NCBI RefSeq assembly: GCF_035621455.1
Contig: NZ_CP141822.1
Coordinates: 1-64,000 of the forward strand
Source of the DNA: Vibrio natriegens NBRC 15636 = ATCC 14048 = DSM 759
GTDB taxonomy: Bacteria; Pseudomonadota; Gammaproteobacteria; Enterobacterales; Vibrionaceae
Length of the DNA stretch: 64,000 bases
Reading direction: 5' to 3'
Shown piece after piece: positions 13,825-24,099 of the stretch. A program made the position numbers and the translations under genes. Numbering within the stretch: the stretch's first letter is position 1; every line of letters begins with the position of its first letter. Under the pieces are notes generated by a model. That model made no database searches and was not told the DNA's origin. It was given only the letters and a program-made list of their open reading frames with translations.

Positions 13825-14069
13825 AAGTCAGGTTCGCGCGATTCTCTTGTTACTCGTTAATTCGCCGTCTATGCCGAGTTTTACAACTCTAACAAGGGCG
13901 ATAAGGAGTAATTACGGTTGAATAAATTAACAATCTAGTATACCCAGATATTGAGCATGGGAGTAGAGCTAATCTTGATTAATTCGTGGGCAATTTTCTC
14001 CTTTAATGGATTTTTACCGAGTTATCTACCGTATTTTTCTTAAAAGGGAGTTTTCGTCTGATTTGGTGC
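13825..14069. other. Intergenic region upstream of glyQ
   Basis: The region between glyQ (minus) and the mneA promoter must hold the glyQS promoter, read leftwards. It is AT-rich. I saw no gene, leader peptide or T-box-like structure that I could defend. Confidence 0.4.
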
Positions 14070-14098
14070 TTGAGATGCGCTACAAGGTTGGCTAGAAT
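14070..14098 (+). promoter_or_regulatory. Sigma-70 promoter for the mneA leader
   Basis: TTGAGA (14070-14075) and TAGAAT (14093-14098) are separated by 17 bases. Transcription would begin near 14104-14106, exactly at the 5' edge of the manganese riboswitch. Confidence 0.65.
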
Positions 14099-14105
14099 TG
14101 CGCCT

Positions 14106-14307
14106 GTCTTTGGGGAGTAGCTTACCCGATGGAGTTTCTATTTCATCCGGTTCGTTCGTCAACATAATTGGTGCAAAATCACCATGGCGCTCGAGACTCG
14201 AAGCCTTTCGAGTTTAGCAAGACCTTAGACAAATCATCACGAACCGGGGTGGGGCGTGAGGTTTGTCTATGGTTAAATATTATAATCCCTGCCCCAAAGA
14301 GCATGTC
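14106..14307 (+). promoter_or_regulatory. yybP-ykoY manganese riboswitch
   Basis: The leader contains the conserved yybP-ykoY aptamer blocks: GGGGAGTAGC near 14112-14121, GTCAACATA near 14159, and AGCAAGACCTT near 14216. They precede a UPF0016 manganese exporter gene. Three pairings compete. The aptamer closing helix uses GTCT (14106-14109) with AGAC (14227-14230). AGACAAA (14227-14233) can instead pair with TTTGTCT (14262-14268). CTTTGGGG (14108-14115) is exactly complementary to CCCCAAAG (14292-14299), just before the GTG start. Mn2+ binding should favour the first helix and free the ribosome-binding site; that mechanism is inferred. Confidence 0.9.
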
Positions 14308-14862
14308 GTGAGCGTTTTAGCTATTTCAATTACTACTGTCGCGTTAGCAGAAATTGGCGATAAGACCCAATTGCTTTCGTTGTTACTTGCTAGTCGATAC
14401 CGTAAACCGGTTCCTATTATTGCAGCCATCTTTTTAGCCACTATTGCTAACCACGCTTTAGCTGCATGGTTAGGTGTCGTTGTAGCCGATTATCTTTCTC
14501 CTGAAGTTTTAAAATGGGTGCTGGTGGTCAGTTTTGTTGCCATGGCGGCTTGGATTCTGATTCCGGATAAACTCGATGACGATGAAGAGATCTCCAACCG
14601 CGGCCCGTTCATTGCCAGTTTTATTGCCTTTTTTGTTGCTGAGATTGGAGACAAAACTCAAATAGCAACCTCTATTCTGGGCGCGCAGTATGCTGATGCC
14701 TTGAGTTGGGTGGTATTAGGTACGACGATAGGTATGTTACTGGCGAATGTGCCTGTGGTTCTGATCGGTAAGTTATCTGCGGATAAAATGCCATTGGATC
14801 TTATCCGTAAAGTGACCGCCTTTTTGTTCGTCTTATTGGCGATTGGTGCGGCAGTCTTCTAG
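14308..14862 (+). CDS. mneA: UPF0016 family manganese exporter MneA
   Basis: MneA exports Mn2+ from the cytoplasm; the family also includes eukaryotic GDT1/TMEM165. The protein is made of two homologous halves of three transmembrane helices, each with the signature AEIGDKT. The signature acidic residues are E15/D18 in the first copy and E112/D115 in the second, numbered from GTG 14308 (184 residues). I chose this GTG because it gives a normal N-terminus directly before the first helix and lies just after the riboswitch RBS region (AAAGAG). Upstream in-frame starts at 14263 (TTG) and 14269 (ATG) would put coding sequence inside the riboswitch. The gene is monocistronic. Confidence 0.9.
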   Translation: MSVLAISITTVALAEIGDKTQLLSLLLASRYRKPVPIIAAIFLATIANHALAAWLGVVVADYLSPEVLKWVLVVSFVAMAAWILIPDKLDDDEEISNRGPFIASFIAFFVAEIGDKTQIATSILGAQYADALSWVVLGTTIGMLLANVPVVLIGKLSADKMPLDLIRKVTAFLFVLLAIGAAVF

Positions 14863-15068
14863 TTTGACCTATGTGGGTAAAGCTAACGGCTTAGTGTTAC
14901 TTTGCCCCGAAACGTCGTTGAAAATGGAGCGAATTATCAATAACTAGTGAATTCGTGGCTTACTTCAAACTCTGGCATAAATTCGTTCAATAGCGTGACG
15001 AGTGGCATATTAGTGTCATACTTGTCATGGTAGTTTAGTGCTGTGAATGATAGCGAGAGGGCAAGTTT

Positions 15069-15329
15069 ATGCTTACACGTTACATGGGGATGACCCCAAA
15101 GAGTCAGAGTTATTTATTCACTTTTGGTTTAGTGCTGTGCTTGTTGGCATTGGTGCTAACCGATATGTGGTTACCGATTGTAGCGGGAACTTTCATACTC
15201 ACCGGGTTAACGGTAGAAGCATGGATTCGGGTTGCACACATCATACCGATGCATGAAGAAATGCGGGCGATGAAGAAACAGCTCAATAAGCTACAGTCAG
15301 AAATACGCACATTAGAATACGACGAATAA
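15069..15329 (+). CDS. Small two-helix membrane protein of unknown function
   Basis: I do not recognise this 86-residue protein. It has two hydrophobic segments (about residues 15-33 and 36-55) joined by a short turn. A charged C-terminal tail (about 58-86; MHEEMRAMKKQLNKLQSEIR) should form a short cytoplasmic coiled coil. An RBS (GAGAGGG) lies 7-8 bases before the ATG and a terminator follows immediately. It is convergent with tusA. A role in membrane-linked protein interaction is only a guess from the architecture. Confidence 0.8.
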   Translation: MLTRYMGMTPKSQSYLFTFGLVLCLLALVLTDMWLPIVAGTFILTGLTVEAWIRVAHIIPMHEEMRAMKKQLNKLQSEIRTLEYDE

Positions 15330-15331
15330 GT

Positions 15332-15360
15332 AAACGGCAGCCAGATAGGCTGCCGTTTTT
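15332..15360. terminator. Bidirectional terminator before tusA
   Basis: AAACGGCAGCC and GGCTGCCGTTT form the stem, with T-runs on both strands. It serves the small membrane protein gene and tusA, which converge here. Confidence 0.9.
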
Positions 15361-15362
15361 GA

Positions 15363-15611
15363 TTATTCCAAACCTTTCTTTATCAGGTATTGATAGGGTA
15401 ACTGCTCTGTTTGTGCCGCTATCAACTGGTGATCCATAAATCGGCAGAAACTCGGAATATCTCGAGTCGTCGATGGATCGTCCGCTTTCACCAGCAAAAT
15501 TTCACCATCTTGCATGTTGCGAATTGTCTTCCTGACCATCATCACTGGCTCTGGGCAGCGCAGTCCCTCTGCTTCTAACGTCTTGGTTGCCAGTTCAGGA
15601 TTAAAGCTCAT
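15363..15611 (-). CDS. tusA: Sulfur carrier protein TusA
   Basis: TusA accepts persulfide sulfur from IscS and passes it to TusBCD/TusE for 2-thiolation of wobble uridine in tRNA, and into other sulfur-transfer pathways. The 82-residue protein has the family CPEP motif, with the persulfide-carrying Cys19 in LRCPEP. The length matches E. coli TusA (81). It is transcribed alone and ends at the shared hairpin at 15332. Confidence 0.95.
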   Translation of the reverse strand: MSFNPELATKTLEAEGLRCPEPVMMVRKTIRNMQDGEILLVKADDPSTTRDIPSFCRFMDHQLIAAQTEQLPYQYLIKKGLE

Positions 15612-15743
15612 AGTGTGACTCTCGTAGCTAACTTAGCGTTGAATTTTACGTTCGTGGAAAAAATATTCAATAACCACTTGGCAAAGTGTTATTTTTGCTT
15701 TACCTTAAATTAACAAATTGGTAACAAGTAGTAAGGAGAGGCG

Positions 15744-15926
15744 ATGCTGACAGCTTTAGACAGACTAACGATATATTCTGTGCTGTGCTTTATTTCGTTC
15801 TGTGCGTTAGTGCTCAGAACTCCAGCTGAAACCTCACTGATGCCTTTAGTAGGCGTGATTGCAACGATTTTGGGTATTTGGATTGAGATGCATAAATGGT
15901 CAGATGCATCCGAGCAAGAAAATTAA
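15744..15926 (+). CDS. Small membrane protein of unknown function
   Basis: This 60-residue protein is not recognised. It has two hydrophobic stretches (about 10-24 and 31-50) and a short polar tail. A strong RBS, AAGGAG, lies 7 bases before the ATG, and a terminator follows within about 90 bases. Both support a real gene despite its size. It is divergent from tusA. Confidence 0.7.
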   Translation: MLTALDRLTIYSVLCFISFCALVLRTPAETSLMPLVGVIATILGIWIEMHKWSDASEQEN

Positions 15927-16017
15927 TTTTGCTTAACTCAATCAAGATACATTGATTTTGCCATCTTCTTTTTACCAACACTTCATTCCGACACTATCCC
16001 CATTTTTTCTTGGGCTT

Positions 16018-16043
16018 CCCCGCTGAAAGGCGGGATTTTTTTT
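16018..16043 (+). terminator. Terminator after the 60-residue membrane protein
   Basis: CCCGC pairs with GCGGG around a 6-base loop, followed by a run of eight T. Confidence 0.8.
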
Positions 16044-16082
16044 GCCTGAAGAGTACAATTTATCTAAACCCATTCATAATAT

Positions 16083-17033
16083 ATGGTCATTGTGGAATTA
16101 GAAGACATTTATCGCCGAGATCTCAATTTATTAGTCGCATTACGCGTGCTTATTGAAGAAAGCAGTGTTAGTAAGGCAGCAACTCGGCTGAATTTAAGCC
16201 AGTCGGCGATGAGTCGAGTGCTTGGACGACTACGTGACTTATTAGGCGACCCTCTTTTCACTCGTCAGGGGCAGCATTTAATCCCCACACAAAAGGCTCT
16301 GGAAATTGATCGTTCTCTGGGAGAGCCGTTAGAGTCGCTGCGCCAATTGCTTTCACCTATTGAGTTTGATCCGTTGCATTGCGACCAGACTTTTACTATC
16401 GCCACGACAGATTACGCCATGCAGACCATCTTACCTTTTGCCTTGCCGCGTATTTATCAGGAAGCGCCCAATGTGTCGTTTAACTTCCTGCCATTGCAGC
16501 ACGATAGGCTGTCTGATCAACTGACTTATGAAGGCGCCGATCTCGCCATTTGCCGACCGACCGGTCCCATTGAGCCATTGCGTAGTGAAATACTAGGCCG
16601 GGTTGGTGTGTTGTGTTTATTGTCTAAGCAGCACCCGCTGGCAGATAAAGAGATGAATCTCGAAGATTATTTGGGGCATCCACATGCAATGATTGCGATC
16701 AGTGATGGGGTAAATGCGCTGATTGAACAAGCTTTGATTGATAAGCCACAACGCAAAATGGTGCTGCGTGCTTATCACCTGGAAGCGGCACTGGCGATTG
16801 TTGATACCCTGCCGATCATTATCACCGTTCCGGCAGATTTAGCGTATTTGGTCGCGGAACGTTATGACCTGATGGTGAAACCCCTGCCGTTTGAATTTAC
16901 TCCGTTTGATTACTCGATGATCTGGCATGCGCGTTGTGAGCATTCACCTGCACAAGAATGGTTGAGAGGGATAGTTAAAGAAGAGTGCGGACGTTTGATT
17001 GCCAAGCGCATCGAAGATATGGGGTTAGGTTGA
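16083..17033 (+). CDS. LysR-family transcriptional regulator
   Basis: This 316-residue protein has an N-terminal winged helix-turn-helix (about 10-70; SVSKAATRLNLSQSAMSRVL) and a C-terminal substrate-binding domain of the LysR type (about 95-305). The subfamily and inducer are unknown; the shape is closest to the NahR/NodD-like group. It converges on acuI, and a near-perfect LysR-type operator (T-N11-A inside a 9-bp inverted repeat) lies upstream of acuI. Regulation of acuI by this protein is therefore plausible but not shown. No strong RBS precedes the ATG. Confidence 0.9.
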   Translation: MVIVELEDIYRRDLNLLVALRVLIEESSVSKAATRLNLSQSAMSRVLGRLRDLLGDPLFTRQGQHLIPTQKALEIDRSLGEPLESLRQLLSPIEFDPLHCDQTFTIATTDYAMQTILPFALPRIYQEAPNVSFNFLPLQHDRLSDQLTYEGADLAICRPTGPIEPLRSEILGRVGVLCLLSKQHPLADKEMNLEDYLGHPHAMIAISDGVNALIEQALIDKPQRKMVLRAYHLEAALAIVDTLPIIITVPADLAYLVAERYDLMVKPLPFEFTPFDYSMIWHARCEHSPAQEWLRGIVKEECGRLIAKRIEDMGLG

Positions 17034-17035
17034 TC

Positions 17036-17062
17036 AAAAAGAGCCAGCAATGCCGGCTCTTA
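17036..17062. terminator. Terminator between the LysR gene and acuI
   Basis: AGAGCC and GGCTCT form the stem, with one inner mismatch before two further pairs. A run of five T follows on the minus strand, so it mainly serves acuI. Confidence 0.75.
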
Positions 17063-17088
17063 GTCTGTCTAATTTGTGACTTTTGATC

Positions 17089-18069
17089 TTAAAGCTTGAT
17101 AACCACGCGACCAGTGACTTGGCCGTTAGTGATGTCTTCGGCGTATTTAGGTGCTTCGGCTAGCTCGACTTCGGTACAAGCTTGCTCAAAGTAGCTATCA
17201 GGTAATAGCTCAACCAGCTTTTCCCATGCGGCGATACGTTTTTCAGTCGGACACATTACTGAGTCGACACCTTGCAGACGCACGTTACGAAGGATAAATG
17301 GCATCACAGTTGTTGGCAGGTCAAAACCACCTGCCAGGCCACATGCTGCGACAGCGCTGTTGTAATCCATTTGTGCCAGTACTTTTGCCAGCACTTTGCT
17401 GCCGACAGTATCAACTGCACCTGCCCAGATTTGTTTCTCAAGTGGGCGAGCTGGTTCTTCAAACTCAACGCGGTCGATGATGCGACTTGCGCCCAGCTTT
17501 TCTAGCAGTGGACCGTTTTGTTCTACGCGACCAGTAACGGCTGCGACTTTGTAACCCAATTGAGCTAATAATGCGACTGCGACTGAACCCACGCCACCAC
17601 TTGCGCCAGTAACAAGGATTTCGCCTGCTTCTGGTTTGATATCAGCATCAAGCAGCGCTTGAACACACAGCATTGCGGTAAAGCCAGCGGTACCGACCAT
17701 CATTGCTTTTTTGCTGTCTAGACCTTTTGGTAGCGGTACTAACCAATCGGCTTTCAAGCGAGCACGTTGCGCCATGCCGCCCCAGTGGTTTTCACCTACG
17801 CCCCAGCCTGTTAGCACCACTTTGTCGCCAGCCTGGTAGCGTCCATCTTCAGAGCTCACCACGGTACCAGCCAGGTCAATGCCCGGAACCATTGGGAAGT
17901 TACGGATGATTTTACCTTTGCCCGTAATCGCCAAACCGTCTTTGTAGTTTAACGATGAGTAGTCAACGTCAATCAGGACGTCACCTTCAGGGAGTTGGGT
18001 TTCATCAATTTGTTCGATGTTGGCGATAGTACGTTTGTCTTCTTGGTTTAGAACTAGAGCATTAAACAT
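17089..18069 (-). CDS. acuI: Acrylyl-CoA reductase (NADPH) AcuI
   Basis: AcuI is a zinc-independent MDR-family oxidoreductase that reduces toxic acrylyl-CoA to propionyl-CoA, using NADPH. Such toxicity arises for example during DMSP breakdown in marine bacteria. The 326-residue protein has the GroES-like N-terminal domain and a Rossmann fold with GASGGVGSVAV near 150-160. The start at 18069 (MFNALVLNQED) is supported by a GGAGAA ribosome site and the family N-terminus; upstream in-frame codons lack one. It stands alone, convergent with the LysR gene. Confidence 0.9.
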   Translation of the reverse strand: MFNALVLNQEDKRTIANIEQIDETQLPEGDVLIDVDYSSLNYKDGLAITGKGKIIRNFPMVPGIDLAGTVVSSEDGRYQAGDKVVLTGWGVGENHWGGMAQRARLKADWLVPLPKGLDSKKAMMVGTAGFTAMLCVQALLDADIKPEAGEILVTGASGGVGSVAVALLAQLGYKVAAVTGRVEQNGPLLEKLGASRIIDRVEFEEPARPLEKQIWAGAVDTVGSKVLAKVLAQMDYNSAVAACGLAGGFDLPTTVMPFILRNVRLQGVDSVMCPTEKRIAAWEKLVELLPDSYFEQACTEVELAEAPKYAEDITNGQVTGRVVIKL

Positions 18070-18180
18070 GAGGTTCTCCGAGTGTGCGGTAGTGTGGCTG
18101 GGATGCCACAGCAGCAAGATATTAACTGCCTCTAAGTGTATGTCTTGTTTAGTTATGAATAAAATGAAAGTTCATCATTT

Positions 18181-18205
18181 AATCTATGCGTTTAGTGCAT
18201 AGATT
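18181..18205. promoter_or_regulatory. Candidate LysR-type operator upstream of acuI
   Basis: AATCTATGC (18181-18189) and GCATAGATT (18197-18205) form a perfect 9-bp inverted repeat with a 7-base centre. Inside it is AT-N11-AT, which contains the T-N11-A signature bound by LysR-type regulators. It lies about 112-136 bases upstream of the acuI start. The bound regulator is not established. Confidence 0.55.
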
Positions 18206-18226
18206 TCTGGTAAAAACTTAAAAATA

Positions 18227-18252
18227 AAGGGCGACACAACATGTCGCCCTTA
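18227..18252 (-). terminator. fadBA terminator
   Basis: AAGGGCGACA and TGTCGCCCTT are perfectly complementary around a 5-base loop. It lies about 75 bases after fadA, and the minus-strand side is T-rich. Confidence 0.8.
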
Positions 18253-18327
18253 AGTCTAATACTAAATGACTTTAGCATCGGTGCATTTCATCAGGATGCC
18301 GAGTGGATCACTCTGTCGTTCAAAGAC

Positions 18328-19518
<1,191 letters not shown>

Positions 19519-21690
19519 TTAGATAGAGCCTTGCTGTTGTGCGCCGTAGAAGGTCTCGCCTTTGGCTGCCATATCAATCAGCATTTGCGGTACTTGGTAC
19601 ATCGCGCCTAGTTCAGCGTGTTGTTTTGCTGTTTCGATGTATTCAGCAATACCAACGCTGTCTAGGTAGCGGAATACACCGCCGCGGAATGGAGGGAAGC
19701 CCAGACCGTAAACCAGAGCCATGTCCGCTTCTTGTGGTGTCGCGATAATGCCTTCCTGTAGACACAGCACCACTTCGTTGATCATAGGAATCATCATTCG
19801 TTGGATGATGGTTTGCTCGTCGAAGTCACGTTTATCTGCACATACGTCAGCTAACAGTGGCAAGATTTCTTCAGAGAAGGTCTTCTTCGGTTTACCTTTC
19901 TTATCAACTGAATAGCTGTAGAAACCGCTGCCATTTTTCTGGCCAAACTTGTTGGCTTCAAACAAAGTATCAATCGCATCGCGACCTTGCTTGCCCATAC
20001 GCTCTGGGAAGCCTTCAGCCATGACGGCTTGTGCGTGGTGAGCTGTATCGATACCTACAACGTCAAGCAAGTAGGCTGGACCCATTGGCCAACCAAACTT
20101 GCGTTCCATGATTTTATCGATTTGTGTGAAGTCAGCTCCGTCACGAAGTAGCATGCTGAAACCACCAAAGTACGGGAACAGTACGCGGTTTACGAAGAAT
20201 CCAGGGCAGTCATTAACGACGATTGGTGATTTACCCATTTTCGCTGCGTAAGCCACAACACGGTTGATGGTTTCATCTGACGTTTTTTCGCCGCGGATGA
20301 TTTCAACCAATGGCATGCGATGCACAGGGTTAAAGAAGTGCATACCACAGAAGTTTTCTGGGCGTTGTAGTGACTGAGCCAGTACGTTGATTGGAATGGT
20401 CGATGTGTTCGACGTGATAACCGTATCTTCGCCCACGTTTTGCTCGACTTCGCTCAGTACCGCCGCTTTTACTTTCGGATTCTCAACCACGGCTTCGACA
20501 ATCACATCTGAGTTTTCGATGCCAGCGTAGTGCAAGCTTGGAGTAATAGACGCGAGGATGCCCGCCATCTTGAAGCCGTCAAGACGACCTGTAGCAAGAC
20601 GCTTATTCAGCAGTTTCGATGCTTCATTCATGCCCAAATCTAATGAGGCCTGAGCGATGTCTTTCATCAGTACAGGCACACCTTTCAGTGCTGACTGGTA
20701 AGCGATACCGCCACCCATGATACCTGCGCCAAGTACAGCAGCACGTTTAGTGTCTTTGTTTGCTGATTTTGCCGCTTTTTTAGCGATGCCTTTAATGTAC
20801 TGATCGCTAAGGAACAGACCAACCAATGATTTCGCTTCTTCTGATTTTGCTAGTTTAACGAAGTGCTTACGTTCAACATCCAGCGCTTCATTACGTGCAA
20901 ATCGAGCGCCTTCTTCAATAGTAAGGACTGATGTGATTGGTGCCGGGTAGTGTGGACCCGCTTTTTGCGCCACCAGGCCTTTTGCCATGGTGAAGCTCAT
21001 CATCGACTCTAGCTTGCTTAGCGTTAGTGGTGATGTCTTTTGTTTGCGGCGAGCTTGCCAATCAAGTTTTTCGTTGATTGCAGACGTCAGTGTTTGCAGA
21101 GCGGATGCATGCAGAGAGTCTGAATCGACAACCGCATCCAACAGGCCAAGTTTTAGTGCTTCATCAGCACGGAGCGCTTTACCTTGTGTAATGATTTCCA
21201 TCGCGTTATCAGCACCGATAACACGAGGTAGACGTACACAACCACCAAAGCCTGGCATGATGCCAAGTTTCGTTTCTGGTAGACCGATGCTGGTGGTTTT
21301 ATCACCGATGCGCATGTCTGTTGCCAATACACACTCGCAGCCACCACCAAGAGCGTGGCCCTTGATGACTGAGATGGTTGGGACTGGAAGGTCTTCAAGT
21401 TTGTTGAAGATGCTGTTGGCGAATTGTAGCCACTGATCCAGTTCTTCATCAGTCTTAGCAAACAGGCCTAAGAATTCAGTAATGTCTGCACCTACAATGA
21501 ACGCATCTTTATCTGAAGTCAGCATTACGCCTTTCAGACCTTGGTGTGCGATAAGTGCATCAAGGGCTTTGTCTAGTGACTCAAGTGTCGCTAAATCGAG
21601 TTTATTTACGGATTTTGGCGAGCAGAAACTCAGCTCTGCAATGCCATCCTGTATTTCCTTTACCTGTAGGGTTTCGGCTTGGTAAATCAT
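19519..21690 (-). CDS. fadB: Fatty-acid oxidation complex subunit alpha FadB
   Basis: FadB is the multifunctional alpha subunit with enoyl-CoA hydratase, isomerase and 3-hydroxyacyl-CoA dehydrogenase activities. The 723-residue protein (E. coli 729) has an N-terminal crotonase domain with the two catalytic glutamate regions (GHALGGGCE and GLPETKLG). A Rossmann fold follows ([10 protein letters not shown], near 320), then the dehydrogenase C-terminal domains ([13 protein letters not shown]). It is the first gene of fadBA. A FadR-like site lies about 115 bases upstream. Confidence 0.97.
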   Translation of the reverse strand: MIYQAETLQVKEIQDGIAELSFCSPKSVNKLDLATLESLDKALDALIAHQGLKGVMLTSDKDAFIVGADITEFLGLFAKTDEELDQWLQFANSIFNKLEDLPVPTISVIKGHALGGGCECVLATDMRIGDKTTSIGLPETKLGIMPGFGGCVRLPRVIGADNAMEIITQGKALRADEALKLGLLDAVVDSDSLHASALQTLTSAINEKLDWQARRKQKTSPLTLSKLESMMSFTMAKGLVAQKAGPHYPAPITSVLTIEEGARFARNEALDVERKHFVKLAKSEEAKSLVGLFLSDQYIKGIAKKAAKSANKDTKRAAVLGAGIMGGGIAYQSALKGVPVLMKDIAQASLDLGMNEASKLLNKRLATGRLDGFKMAGILASITPSLHYAGIENSDVIVEAVVENPKVKAAVLSEVEQNVGEDTVITSNTSTIPINVLAQSLQRPENFCGMHFFNPVHRMPLVEIIRGEKTSDETINRVVAYAAKMGKSPIVVNDCPGFFVNRVLFPYFGGFSMLLRDGADFTQIDKIMERKFGWPMGPAYLLDVVGIDTAHHAQAVMAEGFPERMGKQGRDAIDTLFEANKFGQKNGSGFYSYSVDKKGKPKKTFSEEILPLLADVCADKRDFDEQTIIQRMMIPMINEVVLCLQEGIIATPQEADMALVYGLGFPPFRGGVFRYLDSVGIAEYIETAKQHAELGAMYQVPQMLIDMAAKGETFYGAQQQGSI

Positions 21691-21802
21691 TGTCTATCTC
21701 CATGACATACAATCTGGGATTGTCTGTATACCTATTAAAATGGTGCCCTTCCTCGTATAAATAGCTTCGGATAAATAGGTATCGAGGAAGTGTTTTATTC
21801 TA

Positions 21803-21819
21803 ATTCTGGCTTGACCATT
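21803..21819. promoter_or_regulatory. Candidate FadR operator upstream of fadBA
   Basis: The sequence at 21803-21819 keeps CTGG and GACCA with the spacing of the FadR consensus ANCTGGTCNGACCANNT, but three central positions differ. FadR represses fad genes in E. coli, and a fad regulon has been described in Vibrio, so the position is sensible. Confidence 0.5.
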
Positions 21820-21962
21820 GATGTTAGTTTTGATCGGTGGATGTTTAATTTCAATACATTTTTCAAACAAGTGTTTAACATTGTGCGCTGGGCCAGATCT
21901 TATGCGACTTGTAAATCACACTCGTGGTAGACTTCAGGCAAAGAGACAAGCGACCTAATTCT

Positions 21963-22586
21963 ATGAATGACCAGCCTTATTTGATTCCTGCACAACCGAC
22001 TCAATTTGAAGAAGAGATCAAAAAGAGTGTGTTTATTACTTATCTTGCCCATACGCCAAGTGTCGACGCTGCGAAAGCGTTTGTGGAACAAGTAAAAACA
22101 AAACACGCGGATGCGAGGCATAATTGCTGGGGATTTGTCGCCGGAAGACCAGAAGACTCGATGAAGTGGGGCTTCAGTGACGATGGCGAACCGTCTGGAA
22201 CGGCAGGTAAGCCTATTCTCGCTCAGCTCTCTGGTTCAGGGGTTGGAGAAATTACGGCGGTTGTAACCCGTTACTCAGGCGGCATCAAATTAGGGACGGG
22301 TGGTTTAGTGAAGGCCTATGGTGGTGGTGTACAACAAGCACTCAGGCAGCTTCAAACTATTGAGAAAAAAATAACCACAAAGCTCAGACTAGCGTTAGAC
22401 TATGGGTTTATGCCTATCGCACAGTCTATTATGCCTCAGTTTGGGGCGGTTGAAGTTGATGCTGAATACAGCGATCAGGTCGTGCTGGTGGTAGAAATTG
22501 AGCTTCGTGAAGTGAGCGGATTTACCCAAGCTATCATTAATAAAAGTGGGGCGAAGGCAATTGTTACCCCACTAGACGGAAAATAA
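21963..22586 (+). CDS. yigZ: IMPACT/YigZ family protein
   Basis: This 207-residue protein matches YigZ (UPF0029/IMPACT family) along its length, with the hallmark GFSDDGEPSGTAGKPILAQL segment split across residues about 65-84 and GGLVKAYGGGV near 112-122. The cellular role is unclear; IMPACT homologues in eukaryotes modulate translation control through GCN1. The ATG at 21963 matches the family N-terminus, unlike an upstream in-frame ATG at 21924. It precedes trkH and hemG as in E. coli. Confidence 0.92.
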   Translation: MNDQPYLIPAQPTQFEEEIKKSVFITYLAHTPSVDAAKAFVEQVKTKHADARHNCWGFVAGRPEDSMKWGFSDDGEPSGTAGKPILAQLSGSGVGEITAVVTRYSGGIKLGTGGLVKAYGGGVQQALRQLQTIEKKITTKLRLALDYGFMPIAQSIMPQFGAVEVDAEYSDQVVLVVEIELREVSGFTQAIINKSGAKAIVTPLDGK

Positions 22587-22632
22587 TGAAAAACAGTAAG
22601 CGACAGGGACAGCTTCGCTAGTCAATCAATCC

Positions 22633-24090
22633 ATGCAATTTCGTTCAATTATTCGTATCGTCGGGCTATTGCTCGCGCTTTTTAGTGTCACAATGCTCGC
22701 GCCTGCGCTTGTCGCGCTGACTTACCGAGATGGCGCTGGTGTGCCTTTTGTCACGACCTTTTTTGTTCTGCTGTTTTGCGGGGCGGTGTGCTGGTTTCCG
22801 AACCGTAGGCATAAGCATGAGCTAAAAGCGCGTGACGGATTCCTTATCGTAGTCTTATTCTGGACCGTATTGGGCAGTGCGGGCTCCATTCCTTTTTTGA
22901 TTGCTGATAATCCTAATATATCGGTAACGGACGCTTTTTTTGAGTCATTTTCCGCTTTGACGACCACCGGTGCGACGGTGATTGTTGGTCTGGATGAATT
23001 ACCCAAAGCGATCTTGTTCTATCGTCAGCTACTTCAGTGGTTTGGCGGGATGGGGATCATCGTATTAGCGGTGGCCATTTTGCCTGTGTTAGGTATCGGT
23101 GGAATGCAGTTGTATCGTGCTGAAATCCCGGGGCCGGTAAAAGACACCAAAATGACACCGCGTATTGCTGAGACAGCCAAAGCGCTTTGGTATATCTACT
23201 TAAGCCTGACGATTGCATGTGCGACAGCATTTTGGTTGGCAGGGATGACACCGTTTGACGCCATCAGCCATAGTTTCTCTACCATCGCGATTGGCGGTTT
23301 CTCAACGCATGACGCAAGCATGGGGTATTTCGACAGTTACGCAATCAACCTCATTACCGTCGTATTTCTCCTGATCTCAGCGTGTAACTTTACTTTGCAC
23401 TTTGCGGCATTCTCGTCCGGCGGGGTACATCCTAAATACTACTGGAAAGATCCCGAGTTTCGCGCATTCATCTTTATACAGGTGATACTGTTTGTTGTTT
23501 GCTTCTTATTACTACTGAAGCACCACTCATACACGTCCACGTATGATGCTTTCGACCAAGCGCTTTTCCAAACAGTCTCTATCTCAACCACGGCTGGTTT
23601 TACGACAACAGGCTTTGCGGATTGGCCATTGTTCTTACCTGTCTTGCTGCTGTTCTCATCTTTTATTGGTGGATGTGCTGGCTCGACAGGTGGTGGTATG
23701 AAAGTAATTCGCATATTGCTGCTTACCTTACAAGGTGCTCGTGAGCTGAAGCGTCTGGTTCACCCTCGCGCGGTCTACACCATTAAAGTTGGTGGTAGCG
23801 CGCTACCACAACGAGTCGTAGATGCCGTTTGGGGATTCTTCTCTGCGTATGCGTTGGTGTTTGTTGTGTGTATGTTGGGACTGATCGCGACCGGAATGGA
23901 TGAACTGAGTGCATTCTCTGCCGTTGCCGCCACTTTGAATAATCTTGGTCCGGGCCTTGGAGAAGTAGCGCTGCATTTTGGTGATGTAAATGACAAAGCA
24001 AAATGGGTTCTGATCGTGTCCATGTTGTTTGGTCGTCTAGAAATCTTTACCTTACTCATTCTACTCACGCCAACGTTTTGGCGTAGCTAA
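22633..24090 (+). CDS. trkH: Trk potassium uptake protein TrkH
   Basis: TrkH is the membrane subunit of the Trk system, taking up K+ together with the gating ring protein TrkA. The 485-residue protein consists of four M1-P-M2 repeats, with selectivity-filter-like segments such as TTTGATV near 112, IAIGGFST near 215 and TTAGFTTTGF near 317. It starts 46 bases after yigZ, and hemG begins 9 bases after its stop, so yigZ-trkH-hemG is probably one transcription unit. Confidence 0.96.
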   Translation: MQFRSIIRIVGLLLALFSVTMLAPALVALTYRDGAGVPFVTTFFVLLFCGAVCWFPNRRHKHELKARDGFLIVVLFWTVLGSAGSIPFLIADNPNISVTDAFFESFSALTTTGATVIVGLDELPKAILFYRQLLQWFGGMGIIVLAVAILPVLGIGGMQLYRAEIPGPVKDTKMTPRIAETAKALWYIYLSLTIACATAFWLAGMTPFDAISHSFSTIAIGGFSTHDASMGYFDSYAINLITVVFLLISACNFTLHFAAFSSGGVHPKYYWKDPEFRAFIFIQVILFVVCFLLLLKHHSYTSTYDAFDQALFQTVSISTTAGFTTTGFADWPLFLPVLLLFSSFIGGCAGSTGGGMKVIRILLLTLQGARELKRLVHPRAVYTIKVGGSALPQRVVDAVWGFFSAYALVFVVCMLGLIATGMDELSAFSAVAATLNNLGPGLGEVALHFGDVNDKAKWVLIVSMLFGRLEIFTLLILLTPTFWRS

Positions 24091-24099
24091 GGGGATATC

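Noticed and set aside
14263..14307. Longer MneA start at TTG 14263 or ATG 14269
   Set aside because: These codons lie inside the riboswitch switching hairpin, and the extra 13-15 residues do not resemble the family N-terminus.
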